From Endozoicomonas sp. 8E (GTDB taxonomy: Bacteria; Pseudomonadota; Gammaproteobacteria; Pseudomonadales; Endozoicomonadaceae): DNA of 64,000 bases. The stretch spans positions 6,796,001 to 6,860,000 of the forward strand of contig NZ_CP120717.1 in NCBI RefSeq assembly GCF_032883915.1, written 5' to 3'. The notes under the pieces were generated by a model. The model worked only from the letters and a program-made list of their open reading frames with translations. It searched no databases and had not been told where the DNA came from. Below are positions 36,426 through 45,912 of the stretch, in pieces. Within the stretch, counting starts at the first letter, position 1; every line of letters begins with the position of its first letter. A program made the position numbers and the translations under genes.

Positions 36426-38348
36426 ATGAAATCAGTGACCACACTGCTTCTGGAAACCACGACCATCAAAGCCGAATACGACTCATCCTTTAACAGGTTC
36501 GGACATGAACGTAAATACGACTCCAATAGTCATGAGCAGGCTGAAAGTCTCAGTGCAGGCTGCTTTTTTAATGCCTTGCTCAGGGAATGGAAAGACTGGT
36601 CATTAGAGTCTGTTGATAGCCACAAGAAGTGGCTGAGCGGTCAATCAATAAGTTCAGACTGGCAACCGCCTGTTGACGCTGAAGCCACTGCTTCAATCCC
36701 CTTGCACAAAAGCAACTATCGGCTTTTGATTTACATTAAATATTTATCCATCAGCGGCAGACATCAGTTCTGCAAACCCATCGCCCTGGTTAACCAAAAA
36801 GACAACACCATCACTGATTTATCCTTCATTGAAAGTGTTCAGTTAATCGTTAAAGACAATGCTTTATGGAACAGTGACGCCGAGCAAAGACAACTGTTTT
36901 TTTATCGTGTTAAAAGAAGCGTTGAGAATATGGAGTCTGTTCTTGAATTAAGAAAAAACGAACTTGATCAACTATTTTCCGGCTGCACAGATTTTCAATC
37001 TTCAGAGCAGGCCCTGCTGGCAGGTCACTCCGTTCACCCCACCCCCAAAAGTCGGGATCAATTTACCTCAGAAGACTCGCAGCGCTATATTCCTGAATAC
37101 GGAAACAGCTTCCAGCTGCACTGGTTTTCTATTGATGCCAGCCTGCTGGAAGCAGACAGTGTTCATGAATACTCATTCCATGAACTGACTCGCCAACTGG
37201 CTTCTGAAGATCCGGAGTTCTCCGGTCGTTTTCCTGGTGACATTCCCGAACATCACACCCTGTTACCCGCTCACCCCTGGCAGGCTAAACAGTGGTTAAA
37301 GAATGCTTATATCCGCCGGTTGCTCAGAGAAGGACAACTCATTAACTATGGTCTGCATGGCAGCCAATGGCGCGCCACTTCTTCAGTACGCGCGATCCAT
37401 GGAATCCATGCCTCCTTTAAGTTGAAGTATTCACTCAGCGTCAAACTGACCAATTCAATCCGTCACCTGCTCCCCAAGGAAGTGCTTCGGGGCAAAGAAA
37501 TCCACCAGGTGAAATACCATACTCCTTTGGGTAATGACTTGAAAAGCCTATATCCGGATTTCGAAATCATTACCGAACCGGCTCATGCCGCCATCAAGGG
37601 AGAAAACGGTCAGGTGCTGCCTGAAACCATGATGGTGCTTCGGGAAAACCCTTTCAACCGGGAAACCGTCAACCAGTGTACTGAGTTACTGGCCAGCCTC
37701 ACCCAGGACAACCCGGCAGGTGAACCCAGACTGATTAATCTGATCCGGGAGTTAGCCGTAAAGGAAAGGGCCAGGGCAGAAGCTGTCGCACAAAAGTGGT
37801 TTGGAAAATACCTTTCCAAAGTTATAGAGCCCCTGATCATTGCTCAATCAGACTTTGGCCTGCTGTTGGGCGCACATCAACAGAACCTGTTGCTCAGAAT
37901 GCCAGAGGGCTACCCGGAGACCGTCTATTTCCGCGACTGTCAGGGCACGGGGTACAGCCATCTGGCCAGAGAGCTCTTGCAAGCACACCTGCCTCTGGCC
38001 GATAAAGAAAAAGAGCACCACGTCAGTGAACAGCTTGGCAACCGGCTATTCACTTACTATCTGCTGATTAATTCCACCTTTGGTGTCATCAGCGTGTTGG
38101 GAGCCAGCAATATTCTTCCGGAGAAACAGCTTCTGTCCTCCCTCTACCGCTTTCTGGACAAACTGCGCAAGCAGGGCCGTCGGGACACCAGCTGCCTCGA
38201 TTACATGCTCGACAGCAGAGAACTCTGGTCAAAAGGTAACTTTTACTGCACCTACTGCAACATTAACGAGAACACATTAAAGAATCCGATGGATGTCTAT
38301 CACTCCATGAGAAATCCCTTGCAGGCATTCAGTGAGGTTGCCCGGTAA
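36426..38348 (+). CDS. iucA: Aerobactin NIS synthetase IucA
   Basis: The 640-residue NRPS-independent siderophore synthetase has the family motifs GHSVHPTPKSR (ATP loop), LLPAHPWQ, TSSVRAIHG, KLKYSLSVKLTNSIR, VYFRDCQGTGYS and NPLQAF near the end. IucA condenses citrate with N6-acetyl-N6-hydroxylysine. It is about 65 residues longer than E. coli IucA (574). SD-like GGAG is only one base from the ATG at 36426 but ten from an in-frame GTG at 36435, so the GTG may be the true start. It is first in iucABCD, downstream of the Fur-like site. Confidence 0.93.
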   Translation: MKSVTTLLLETTTIKAEYDSSFNRFGHERKYDSNSHEQAESLSAGCFFNALLREWKDWSLESVDSHKKWLSGQSISSDWQPPVDAEATASIPLHKSNYRLLIYIKYLSISGRHQFCKPIALVNQKDNTITDLSFIESVQLIVKDNALWNSDAEQRQLFFYRVKRSVENMESVLELRKNELDQLFSGCTDFQSSEQALLAGHSVHPTPKSRDQFTSEDSQRYIPEYGNSFQLHWFSIDASLLEADSVHEYSFHELTRQLASEDPEFSGRFPGDIPEHHTLLPAHPWQAKQWLKNAYIRRLLREGQLINYGLHGSQWRATSSVRAIHGIHASFKLKYSLSVKLTNSIRHLLPKEVLRGKEIHQVKYHTPLGNDLKSLYPDFEIITEPAHAAIKGENGQVLPETMMVLRENPFNRETVNQCTELLASLTQDNPAGEPRLINLIRELAVKERARAEAVAQKWFGKYLSKVIEPLIIAQSDFGLLLGAHQQNLLLRMPEGYPETVYFRDCQGTGYSHLARELLQAHLPLADKEKEHHVSEQLGNRLFTYYLLINSTFGVISVLGASNILPEKQLLSSLYRFLDKLRKQGRRDTSCLDYMLDSRELWSKGNFYCTYCNINENTLKNPMDVYHSMRNPLQAFSEVAR

Positions 38349-38465
38349 TACACCCCATTGATTTTACCGTGAAAAACATTTTGCGATGCCATTTTCATAT
38401 TTGAGCATGACGTACCCTGTTTTTCTTCCCACAAGGCTACTCAGACTCACTCTTACGGAAGAGCA

Positions 38466-39485
38466 ATGACTAAAATAACAACGATTACCCTGCCAGGGAC
38501 ATCAGACTGCGAGATTTCTTTGCAATTACTGTCATCCAATAGCTTGGCGGTGCATGACAACAATCAATCTCTGCTGTTGAAAATCTCAGAACAGGATAGC
38601 GCCTTAATAACTGCAGCTAACGAATCCGACCTCCCTGAGAATGTACCCAATCATCTGATTGCAGCCAGTCTGGACTACCTTTTTTCCCGTAATCCGGATC
38701 TCTCCCGGATTTACGTTGCACCCTCGCTGGCTGAAAGGCTTCAGGATAATCAGTTGATACACAGCTGTAAGGAAAGCTCACTGGAAGGTATCTGTTATCG
38801 CTCAGGCCTGTATCAGGACCGAACCCTCTGGCACTGCCAGAGAGATAACCAGACGATGCCTGAAATCTGGACTGAAAACGAAAAAGCTGTCACGCATCCA
38901 CTGCGTCAGGAACAGACTAATGGTGTCGTTTATAAGCGTTATGACTATCAAAATGACCTCACTATCTCCTTCAGAACCCTTGATCCGGAACAGGACCTTG
39001 ACCTCTTCCATGAATGGATGAATCAGCCTCGTATCGCAGAGTTCTGGGAGATGGCCCAGAGCCGGGAAGAGCTGACAGCCTATCTTCAGTCAGTATTGAA
39101 AGACCGGAGAACCTGGCCAATGATCGGGTGCATCAACGGTGAGCCTTTCGGCTATTTCGAACTGTACTGGGCTCTGGAAGACCGCATTGCCCCTTACTAC
39201 GATTGCCAGCCCTGGGATCGTGGCTTTCACCTTCTGGTAGGGAATCTGGAATTTCTGGGCCAGAGATATTCCAACAGCTGGACAAAGTGCATCACTCACT
39301 TCCTGTACCTGGACGACCCCAGAACTACGCGCCTGGTGGGAGAGCCCAGAGCTGACAATAAGAGATTGCTGAAGCTGTTGAGTCCCGCTGGCTGGTCATT
39401 CGTCAAAGAGTTTGACTTCCCTCACAAACGTGCGGCACTGGTCAACTGTTACCGGGAGATTTTCTTCCAGGAGATCCGGTTATGA
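38466..39485 (+). CDS. iucB: N6-hydroxylysine acetyltransferase
   Basis: The 339-residue protein has a divergent N-terminal half and a C-terminal GNAT-type domain starting at FRTLDPEQDLDLFHEWMNQP and containing FGYFELYWALEDR, YDCQPWDRGFHLLVG and TTRLVGEPRADNKR, which bind acetyl-CoA and the substrate in IucB-like enzymes. It acetylates N6-hydroxylysine made by IucD. It overlaps iucC by four bases (ATGA) and is separated from iucA by 117 bases without a clear terminator. Confidence 0.93.
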   Translation: MTKITTITLPGTSDCEISLQLLSSNSLAVHDNNQSLLLKISEQDSALITAANESDLPENVPNHLIAASLDYLFSRNPDLSRIYVAPSLAERLQDNQLIHSCKESSLEGICYRSGLYQDRTLWHCQRDNQTMPEIWTENEKAVTHPLRQEQTNGVVYKRYDYQNDLTISFRTLDPEQDLDLFHEWMNQPRIAEFWEMAQSREELTAYLQSVLKDRRTWPMIGCINGEPFGYFELYWALEDRIAPYYDCQPWDRGFHLLVGNLEFLGQRYSNSWTKCITHFLYLDDPRTTRLVGEPRADNKRLLKLLSPAGWSFVKEFDFPHKRAALVNCYREIFFQEIRL

Positions 39486-41290
39486 ATCAGGCTGTTACGG
39501 CTTTACCTGTCAATCAGCGCTTTGACTTCTGGCAGAAGGCTAATCGTCGGTTGTTAGCAAAAACACTGAGTGAGCTGAGCTGGGAAGAAGCCATCATCCC
39601 CAAAGCAATTGCTCCTGAAGAAGAGAGTGGCGGACGGTTTATCCTTGAACTGAAAAGTGGCGTGAACTATCGCTTTTATGCTTGGAGAACCATCTGGGAT
39701 CAGTTAATAGTGGACACTGAGTCCATTTCCCGAAGCTATCTAAACAGTCGCAGCGACTCAGCACTGGAAGTCAGTCAGTTTTTTATAGACGCAAGGGAAG
39801 AGCTGGGACTGGACTCTGCAACACTGGCAAACTTTCTTGAAGAACTGGCCAATACACTGATGGCCGAGGTACAGGTTCAGAAAAACTATCACCAGAAAAG
39901 TGCAGCCGAACTGATTGAGCTGGAGGATGGCGAACTGCAATGTTATCTGGATGGTCATCCCAAAGTCACTGTCAGCAAAGGACGTCTTGGCTGGGGACAG
40001 GAGGATTATCAAGGTTACGCCACTGAGTTTCTGCCTGAAATTCAACTTGAGTGGGTCGCATTAAGTCGTGAAAACTGTAGGCTCTCTCTGGCCGTCGACC
40101 TTCAGGAAAATGATCTGATCAGCGCTGTTCTTAACAGCAGGGAGCAGGCAAAACTGAACGATCGTTGTCGTCAACTAAATATTGATGCAAGCAACTTTTT
40201 CCTTATGCCGGTGCACCCCTGGCAATGGAGCAACCGTCTGGTCAACCTGTTCGCTTCTGAAATTGCTGCAGGTCACATCGTTCATCTGGGAAACTATGGA
40301 GACCCCATGCTTCCGCAACAGTCTCTTAGAACTCTGTCCAATAAGAAGCGACCAGAGCAACTGAACATCAAACTGCCTCTCTCCATTTTAAATACCTCCT
40401 GCTACCGGGGTATTCCCGGTCGGTACATTCAGGCAGGCCCTATGGTTTCAAGCTGGCTCTCTGAGATAGCTGCATCTGATCCAATCCTGTCCAATCGCAG
40501 AACCATTATTCTGGAAGAGCCTGCCGGGGCTTTTTATCCAAACCCTCAGTTCAAACAGATAACGGATGCTCCCTACCGTTATCACGAAATGCTTGGCTGT
40601 ATCTGGCGGCAGAGTGTTCATGCTAAAACCACAGACTCGGAACGGGCTATCCTGATCTCTACCCTATTCCAGAAAGACGGCTATGGCTATCCATTGATTT
40701 GCGAGTACATCCATCGTTCCGGATTGACGACAAAACAATGGTTATCAAAGCTTTTTGATGTGGTGGTGGTTCCTCTTTATCACCTGCTGTGTCAATACGG
40801 CGTTGGTCTGGTGGCTCATGGCCAGAATATTACTCTGGTTCTGGATAATCATCTGCCAGTCAGAGTAGCACTGAAGGATTTTCAGGGTGACCTGAGACTG
40901 ATCGATCAGGACTTCCCTGAACTTGACACTCTCAGTGATTATGCCCGCTCAGTCACTACTCGTCTGCCTGCTGCTCACCTTATTCACGACTTGCAGACCG
41001 GCCACTTTGTGACCGTTCTCCGCTTTATCTCTGCCTGTCTGGCCGAAAAAGGCTTTTCCGAGTCCCGTTTCTACCAGTTACTGGGTGAACAACTTAAGTC
41101 GTATATGAAGGCACACCCCGAACTGGAAGATCGCTTCAAACTGTTTGATCTGTTCACACCGGAAATGGCCCGGGTTTGTCTGAACCGGGTTCGTTTCAAA
41201 CTCGGCTATGGCGACACCAGCGAACGCCCTCTGCCAGAACTGGGAACCCCTCTCAAGAACCCTCTGGCAATAACACTCAGGGAAGAATGA
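39482..41290 (+). CDS. iucC: Aerobactin NIS synthetase IucC
   Basis: The 602-residue NIS synthetase carries LMPVHPWQW, QQSLRTLSNKKRPEQLNIKL, RYIQAGPMVSSW, GVGLVAHGQNITLVL and DFQGDLRLID. IucC joins the second acetyl-hydroxylysine to the IucA product to give aerobactin. Its length is close to the 580-residue E. coli enzyme. Start and stop overlap iucB and iucD by four bases each, so the three are translationally coupled. Confidence 0.95.
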   Translation: MNQAVTALPVNQRFDFWQKANRRLLAKTLSELSWEEAIIPKAIAPEEESGGRFILELKSGVNYRFYAWRTIWDQLIVDTESISRSYLNSRSDSALEVSQFFIDAREELGLDSATLANFLEELANTLMAEVQVQKNYHQKSAAELIELEDGELQCYLDGHPKVTVSKGRLGWGQEDYQGYATEFLPEIQLEWVALSRENCRLSLAVDLQENDLISAVLNSREQAKLNDRCRQLNIDASNFFLMPVHPWQWSNRLVNLFASEIAAGHIVHLGNYGDPMLPQQSLRTLSNKKRPEQLNIKLPLSILNTSCYRGIPGRYIQAGPMVSSWLSEIAASDPILSNRRTIILEEPAGAFYPNPQFKQITDAPYRYHEMLGCIWRQSVHAKTTDSERAILISTLFQKDGYGYPLICEYIHRSGLTTKQWLSKLFDVVVVPLYHLLCQYGVGLVAHGQNITLVLDNHLPVRVALKDFQGDLRLIDQDFPELDTLSDYARSVTTRLPAAHLIHDLQTGHFVTVLRFISACLAEKGFSESRFYQLLGEQLKSYMKAHPELEDRFKLFDLFTPEMARVCLNRVRFKLGYGDTSERPLPELGTPLKNPLAITLREE

Positions 41291-42579
41291 TGAACTTTAC
41301 ACACTATCAAGATGAAAACGCCCACCTGGATCTGGCCGGACTGGGATCTGGTCCGTTCAACCTGAGTCTTGCAGCACTGCTGGACAGTCTTCCCGAGCTA
41401 AAGATTCGTTTCTTTGACAAAAAACCCGCCTTTGGTTGGCACCCGGGGCTTATGCTGCCTGGTGCTCATATGCAGACCTCCTGCCTGAAAGATCTGGTAA
41501 CTGCCGTACAACCCACCAGTCGCTGGTCTTTCTTGTCATTCCTGGTGGAAAAGGGACGGTTTTATTCTTTTTTAGCCACAGAAAAGATGGTGATCAGCCG
41601 CAGCGAATTTGTCGAATACATGAGCTGGGTCGCAGAAAACCTGGAGTCTTTGCAGTTTGACTCGGAGATCAGAGAAGTCAGCTTTGAAGAGGGTAGCTTC
41701 GTGCTGCGCTCGGACAAGGAGAAGGTTAAAGCACATAATCTATGTCTGGGAACAGGCAAAGTACCCTACATTCCTGACTGTGCCCGGGCTCTGGTAGGCC
41801 AGCAATGCTTCCATGCCAGTGAACTGATGTCCCGCCAGCCTGATCTGCGCAACAGAAAGGTTGCCATTATTGGTGGGGGCCAGACGGGTGCAGAAGTCTT
41901 CCTCAACTGTCTGCGTGAACAATGGGGTAAGGCTGATCAGATTCAGTGGATTTCCCGCCGGGCCAGCTTTGAGCCTCTGGATGAAAGTCCATTTACCAAT
42001 GAATATTTTACGCCCGACTATGTCAGCCGCTTTTTATCCCTGCCTGAGGAGAAAAAAGACACCATTGTCGAATATCAAAAGCTGGCCAGCGATGGCATTA
42101 CGCCTGCTTATCTGCTGGAAATCTACCGTGAACTTTATGACCGCACCTACTTGTCCCGGAGTCAGGTAAACTGGAAACTGCTGCCTGACCGAACCCTCAC
42201 GGCCATGTCTGAATCTTCGGGTGGCTTTTACGATCTCAAGCTGACCCATGCGCTGTCTTCAGAGGATGAAGTGCTCTCTGCTGATATCGTCATTCTTTGT
42301 ACAGGTTTTCAGAATATCCTGCCCCACTATCTGGAGCCAATTCAGTCCAGATTGAACCTTGACGAACACCGTCGTTTCAAACTTTCTTCCTGCTTTGCCG
42401 TTGATTGGGATGGTCCGGACAACAGACGCATTTACGCCGTCAACGCAGGTCTGCACAGTCATGGTATTGCAGAGCCACAACTGAGTCTGACCGCCTGGCG
42501 ATCAGCAAGCATCATTAATGATCTGACAAGGCGGGAAATCTTCTCAATCCGTCAGCCAGGCAGTTTGATTGGGTGGTAA
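41287..42579 (+). CDS. iucD: L-lysine N6-monooxygenase
   Basis: The 430-residue flavoprotein hydroxylates the side-chain amine of lysine, the first step to aerobactin. It shows the FAD motif GLGSGPFNLSLAAL near residue 17, HPGLMLPGAHMQTSCLKDLV, the NADPH motif IIGGGQTGAEVF near 197, NEYFTPDY and the C-terminal ATGF-like CTGFQNILP. The ATG at 41287 overlaps the iucC stop (ATGA); a second ATG follows directly. The longer open frame from 41176 lies within iucC and is not used. Confidence 0.95.
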   Translation: MMNFTHYQDENAHLDLAGLGSGPFNLSLAALLDSLPELKIRFFDKKPAFGWHPGLMLPGAHMQTSCLKDLVTAVQPTSRWSFLSFLVEKGRFYSFLATEKMVISRSEFVEYMSWVAENLESLQFDSEIREVSFEEGSFVLRSDKEKVKAHNLCLGTGKVPYIPDCARALVGQQCFHASELMSRQPDLRNRKVAIIGGGQTGAEVFLNCLREQWGKADQIQWISRRASFEPLDESPFTNEYFTPDYVSRFLSLPEEKKDTIVEYQKLASDGITPAYLLEIYRELYDRTYLSRSQVNWKLLPDRTLTAMSESSGGFYDLKLTHALSSEDEVLSADIVILCTGFQNILPHYLEPIQSRLNLDEHRRFKLSSCFAVDWDGPDNRRIYAVNAGLHSHGIAEPQLSLTAWRSASIINDLTRREIFSIRQPGSLIGW

Positions 42580-42580
42580 G

Positions 42581-42766
42581 GTAGTCTTCAACGAGCCCAC
42601 TCTGAAAGCCACCTCATCCAGACGACTCAGAATCCTTAATACCCATCTGACAACCCAGAGTAAATCGGGTCGATTGTGGTCAAGGTCTTACTTTGCCTGT
42701 AGTGCCGGAGGTGCAACTATAGAGACTTTGAAGGAATACGTTAACAGCCAGAGCACACCCGATTGA
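42581..42766 (+). pseudogene. IS200/IS605 TnpA C-terminal remnant
   Basis: The frame encodes LKATSSRRLR, KSGRLWSRSYFACSAGGATI and ETLKEYVNSQ, matching the C-terminal half of the TnpA at 51009-51413 (LKAVSSRRLR, LWSRSYFAGSCGGAPLEVIK) including the catalytic Tyr helix. The N-terminal half with the HUH motif is missing. It lies directly after iucD. At 42808-42822 a solo AGTTTTGCGACACCC end of the palindromic repeat family follows. Confidence 0.85.
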
Positions 42767-42848
42767 CTGCGTACCAGCTTGCAGGCGAAAGCATGGGAAC
42801 CAGAGTTTTGCGACACCCTCGATTGGGCGAGGGTTTACGACGATTTTG

Positions 42849-43727
42849 CTAACGACCAGATGAACGATCCTGGCATTTCAGCCAATGATCATGAAGTTTG
42901 CATGCGGAGGCCCGTTTTGGCATATATTTGCTTACCAGTATTTGCGAGTTTTCAAAGTGAGCAGAGGAGTCCCAGCCCCAAGCTTTCCAAGTAACCTGGA
43001 AACTCACCGGTACTCCGCTGTATTTTGAGTCAGGGAGTACATAGTAGAAATCCTGGAAATGGCCTCCATAGAAGGGTCCGTCACCGTGTTTGGTGTGTTG
43101 GCCGTCAATATAAAGGTCAACGTCGGTTACGCGCACCTCCTGACCACGATCATTATTCCAGAAGATGTGCACTACCTGGTTGGTACAGAATTCCCCTGCC
43201 GTTTCACGATGGCATTTTGGTATCGACGGAAGCCCTATGATTTGAGGCTCGCCTGGGTATATAGGCCCATCCTCGCCGTATCCGCCCGGATTGTGGGAAT
43301 CATCTCTGGATTTAAAATATAAATCCCGGGTGACGCGTACCAAGTGACCACTCGATTCTCTATAGAAGAAGTAAGCCTTGAAGTAATAAGTCTTACCGGG
43401 TTTTACCCGGTAGTACAAACCATTTAAAAACGTTCCGATGCTAGCCACCAGGGTGTAACCTTTTGACAGGTCATATGCGTTATTCGCGACATAAACCATA
43501 GTCCGAATCATGGTAATATCCCTATACGCACTGAAATCAGCCATGCCAATCTGCACGATATCGCCAGTGCATATCTGGTTGTAGGGGCAGTTAGCACTAT
43601 ATACAGACAAGGGGACGCCGTCGTGTTCGTTAGCGTGACTGTTAAGCTCCGCATTAGCCACTTGCATCCCTGCGAAACACGACAGCACGAGCAATAAAAG
43701 GCTTTTAAAAAATTTTGCGTGATTCAT
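42849..43727 (-). CDS. Secreted protein of unknown function
   Basis: The 292-residue product starts with a clear signal peptide (FFKSLLLLVLSCFAGMQVANA). The mature chain is rich in Tyr, Gly and aromatic residues with about nine cysteines, which suggests a disulfide-stabilised beta protein. Two similar halves may exist: CPYNQICTGDIVQIGM...YRDITMIRTMVYV and EFCTNQVVHIFWNN...EVRVTDVDLYI, each Cys-x-x-x-x-Val/Ile-strand then a V-x-[DT]-V strand. The ATG at 43727 has GGAG nine bases upstream; 49 in-frame codons before it lack signal-peptide logic. No family is recognised. Confidence 0.75.
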   Translation of the reverse strand: MNHAKFFKSLLLLVLSCFAGMQVANAELNSHANEHDGVPLSVYSANCPYNQICTGDIVQIGMADFSAYRDITMIRTMVYVANNAYDLSKGYTLVASIGTFLNGLYYRVKPGKTYYFKAYFFYRESSGHLVRVTRDLYFKSRDDSHNPGGYGEDGPIYPGEPQIIGLPSIPKCHRETAGEFCTNQVVHIFWNNDRGQEVRVTDVDLYIDGQHTKHGDGPFYGGHFQDFYYVLPDSKYSGVPVSFQVTWKAWGWDSSAHFENSQILVSKYMPKRASACKLHDHWLKCQDRSSGR

Positions 43728-44037
43728 GAGCTTGAACTCCTTAAACCATAGGAGAGTTAAGCGTGTTAAGGATAGCTTCGTTTTCACCCCCTCACATGAA
43801 AAAAACATTCGGGCAAATTTCAACATTGCAGAGCTATCATCTGACTTTGAAACTCTGCTACTACGCGAAACCATCCATCAAAGCGGCCTCATTGACCGGA
43901 TGACTCATGCCATTAACACACATGTCATTAAGGAACCATCAATCAACTAGCCTGTTGTGACCTTCAGGAGCGTTTGCAAAACTTAAATTACAGTCTTCTG
44001 TGCTTCTGTCTCAATTCACATAATGCACATACTCTAT

Positions 44038-45402
44038 TTATGCCTCAGTTAACTTATCGGCGAATATTTCAGCAAATATGGCCTCAGTATTCACAAGATT
44101 GACCTGTAACTCTGCTTCGAGTTCTGCCATTTTTTCTTTACCCAAAGCCATTGGCAGCTCTGTGCAACCTAACAGCACGTGCCCCACTTCCCTGCCCGCC
44201 TTTCTCTCACTGTTGACGTATTGACGGATCATCGAAGACAGTTCCTCCTGCTTATCGCTCCCCCCCGTTCTCTTTGTATAATCTATCAGCTGTTGCAAAT
44301 CTTTCTGGTCAGTTTGTGAGAGGTTGATCGAATTTACTCCTTGATGCTTGAGAGCCAGAGGATAAAGTTTGTTTTTATACGCTTGTGTCGTTTCCAGAAC
44401 CAATGTCGTTGTGTTTTTAGAGGGCACCTGATCTTTTGCAATACTACTCGCTATCTGATCCACCAGATGCAAAAGTGGTTTTATGCCCAGTTTGTTCAAT
44501 GTGGAGCATTTGGAATGTGCGGCATTACTCGCTATTGCATAGCTTCGGTGTCGGCGGGCTGCAAATGTTCGAATGTTCTCTATGAAGCTGGAACCACTGG
44601 CGATCACTTCCCATAGGGTCCGGGGTGGTGGGCAGGAAAACAGGTTCATTACCAGATGATCTTTATCTCCTCCTTTAGTGACAAAATCATCCAAAGCTCT
44701 GGACACTATTTTGGCATCTGACAGCGGCCCCATACCGCCAAGAACCCCCAGCTGGGAACGTTGGCAATTGTTTTTTCTAGCGGATTTACCAACGATATGA
44801 AGATCGATGGTTGGCCTTTGGCTTTCCCTGGGGATGAGCTTTGCGATGGTTTGCTGCAAATCGTTGTAATAGCTTATCTGGTCAGGCTCTATTTCAAGAC
44901 TGATCCGCCGTTGACAATAATTTTTTCTTGGCTGAATACTGTGTTCGGCAATCACTCGCCGGGTCCAGTCATGCTCAGTTTCACTCTTTTGCGGCTTAGT
45001 GGACAACAGTTGCTGATCAACCTCTTGCAGAATTGCCGCCAGTTTCTCTCCTCGCTCTTTACTGCTTTGAAAAGCCAGCAACTGTGCCTTCTGGTCAACG
45101 CTAATGTATCCTTCTCTGGCCAGTTGGTTGATGCCAATGGATTGTTTGAGTTTGGTGCCATCAGGTTGAACGATCGTAATATTTCGATCTTTTATTAATC
45201 CAAAGGAAAATACCGTTCTCAATGCCAGAACGATATTTGAAGATTTTGCTTTTTCACCAAGGGATAAATATGGCGGTTTTACCAGAGCGATTGTTGTGAC
45301 GCGGCGTCCTTTGGAGTGGCCTCTGCTTGCCTTTGCTGAAGACTTTCTACTGACCTTTTCGACTGGGTTCGAAGGCATGCTTTTTTGAGAACCAATTTTC
45401 AT
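44038..45402 (-). CDS. Asp/Glu racemase-like protein with altered active site and N-terminal extension
   Basis: Residues 217-454 follow the aspartate/glutamate racemase superfamily: LGVLGGMGPLSDA at the start, the first catalytic loop at IASNAAHSK and the second at LLGCTELPMAL. Active racemases use two Cys; here the first is Ser292 (SNAAH instead of CNTAH) while Cys413 is kept, so racemisation is doubtful. The 215-residue N-terminal part begins with a basic Ser/Lys/Arg-rich tail and has no family I recognise. GAGG lies four bases before the ATG. It sits in a cluster of unusual single genes; a regulatory or host-directed role is possible but unproven. Confidence 0.75.
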   Translation of the reverse strand: MKIGSQKSMPSNPVEKVSRKSSAKASRGHSKGRRVTTIALVKPPYLSLGEKAKSSNIVLALRTVFSFGLIKDRNITIVQPDGTKLKQSIGINQLAREGYISVDQKAQLLAFQSSKERGEKLAAILQEVDQQLLSTKPQKSETEHDWTRRVIAEHSIQPRKNYCQRRISLEIEPDQISYYNDLQQTIAKLIPRESQRPTIDLHIVGKSARKNNCQRSQLGVLGGMGPLSDAKIVSRALDDFVTKGGDKDHLVMNLFSCPPPRTLWEVIASGSSFIENIRTFAARRHRSYAIASNAAHSKCSTLNKLGIKPLLHLVDQIASSIAKDQVPSKNTTTLVLETTQAYKNKLYPLALKHQGVNSINLSQTDQKDLQQLIDYTKRTGGSDKQEELSSMIRQYVNSERKAGREVGHVLLGCTELPMALGKEKMAELEAELQVNLVNTEAIFAEIFADKLTEA

Positions 45403-45912
45403 GCTGCCTCATGTCCCGGCTTATTTTCTCCTGTAATTTTCTCGGCTTGCAGGGAATTATCTTTATCAGAAACGATGAGGTACTCAACAAGACTTGGTCA
45501 TTCCCGCTGAGGTCATGCAGCAATGATAAAATTGCCACCAAGTCCGTGGCATAGGTTAAATACTTTCATGCACTTCATTGGCCATGGTTATTCCTTGAGG
45601 TTTGTTTATTGGTTTATCCAATGCTGTATTGTAATTTAAAAAAACCACACTCAGATTCAGGTGGCACACACTCATGAGAATAACCATGGTAGCTTTGGCC
45701 CTTACCTGCAATTTCTGCGCTTGCATCTGAACAGGGTTTCTATATACCGGTCATTAACAATACTGCCGTTTCAGGAGATCCCGGATGATCTTCAGATGGA
45801 AATCATCGTAACGTTGGGGTGAGACAAATCCTGTATTGCAGGGTAAGTTTGCACTCTTCATTTTTTGGCCAAACGGGCTTTCACCATCGGCGCTGCAGTT
45901 GACCGGCATATC
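45403..45912. other. Intergenic region, no gene seen
   Basis: These 510 bases hold no supported gene. They must include the promoter of the racemase-like gene (minus strand); an A+T-rich stretch around 45600-45655 is the likeliest place, without a clear consensus pair. Confidence 0.4.

Noticed and set aside
42849-43874. Longer version of the secreted protein starting at 43874
   Set aside because: The extra 49 residues precede a complete signal peptide and lack a ribosome-binding site.
43726-43950. 74-codon plus-strand frame upstream of the secreted protein gene
   Set aside because: It overlaps the promoter and leader of the minus-strand gene and has no supporting signal.
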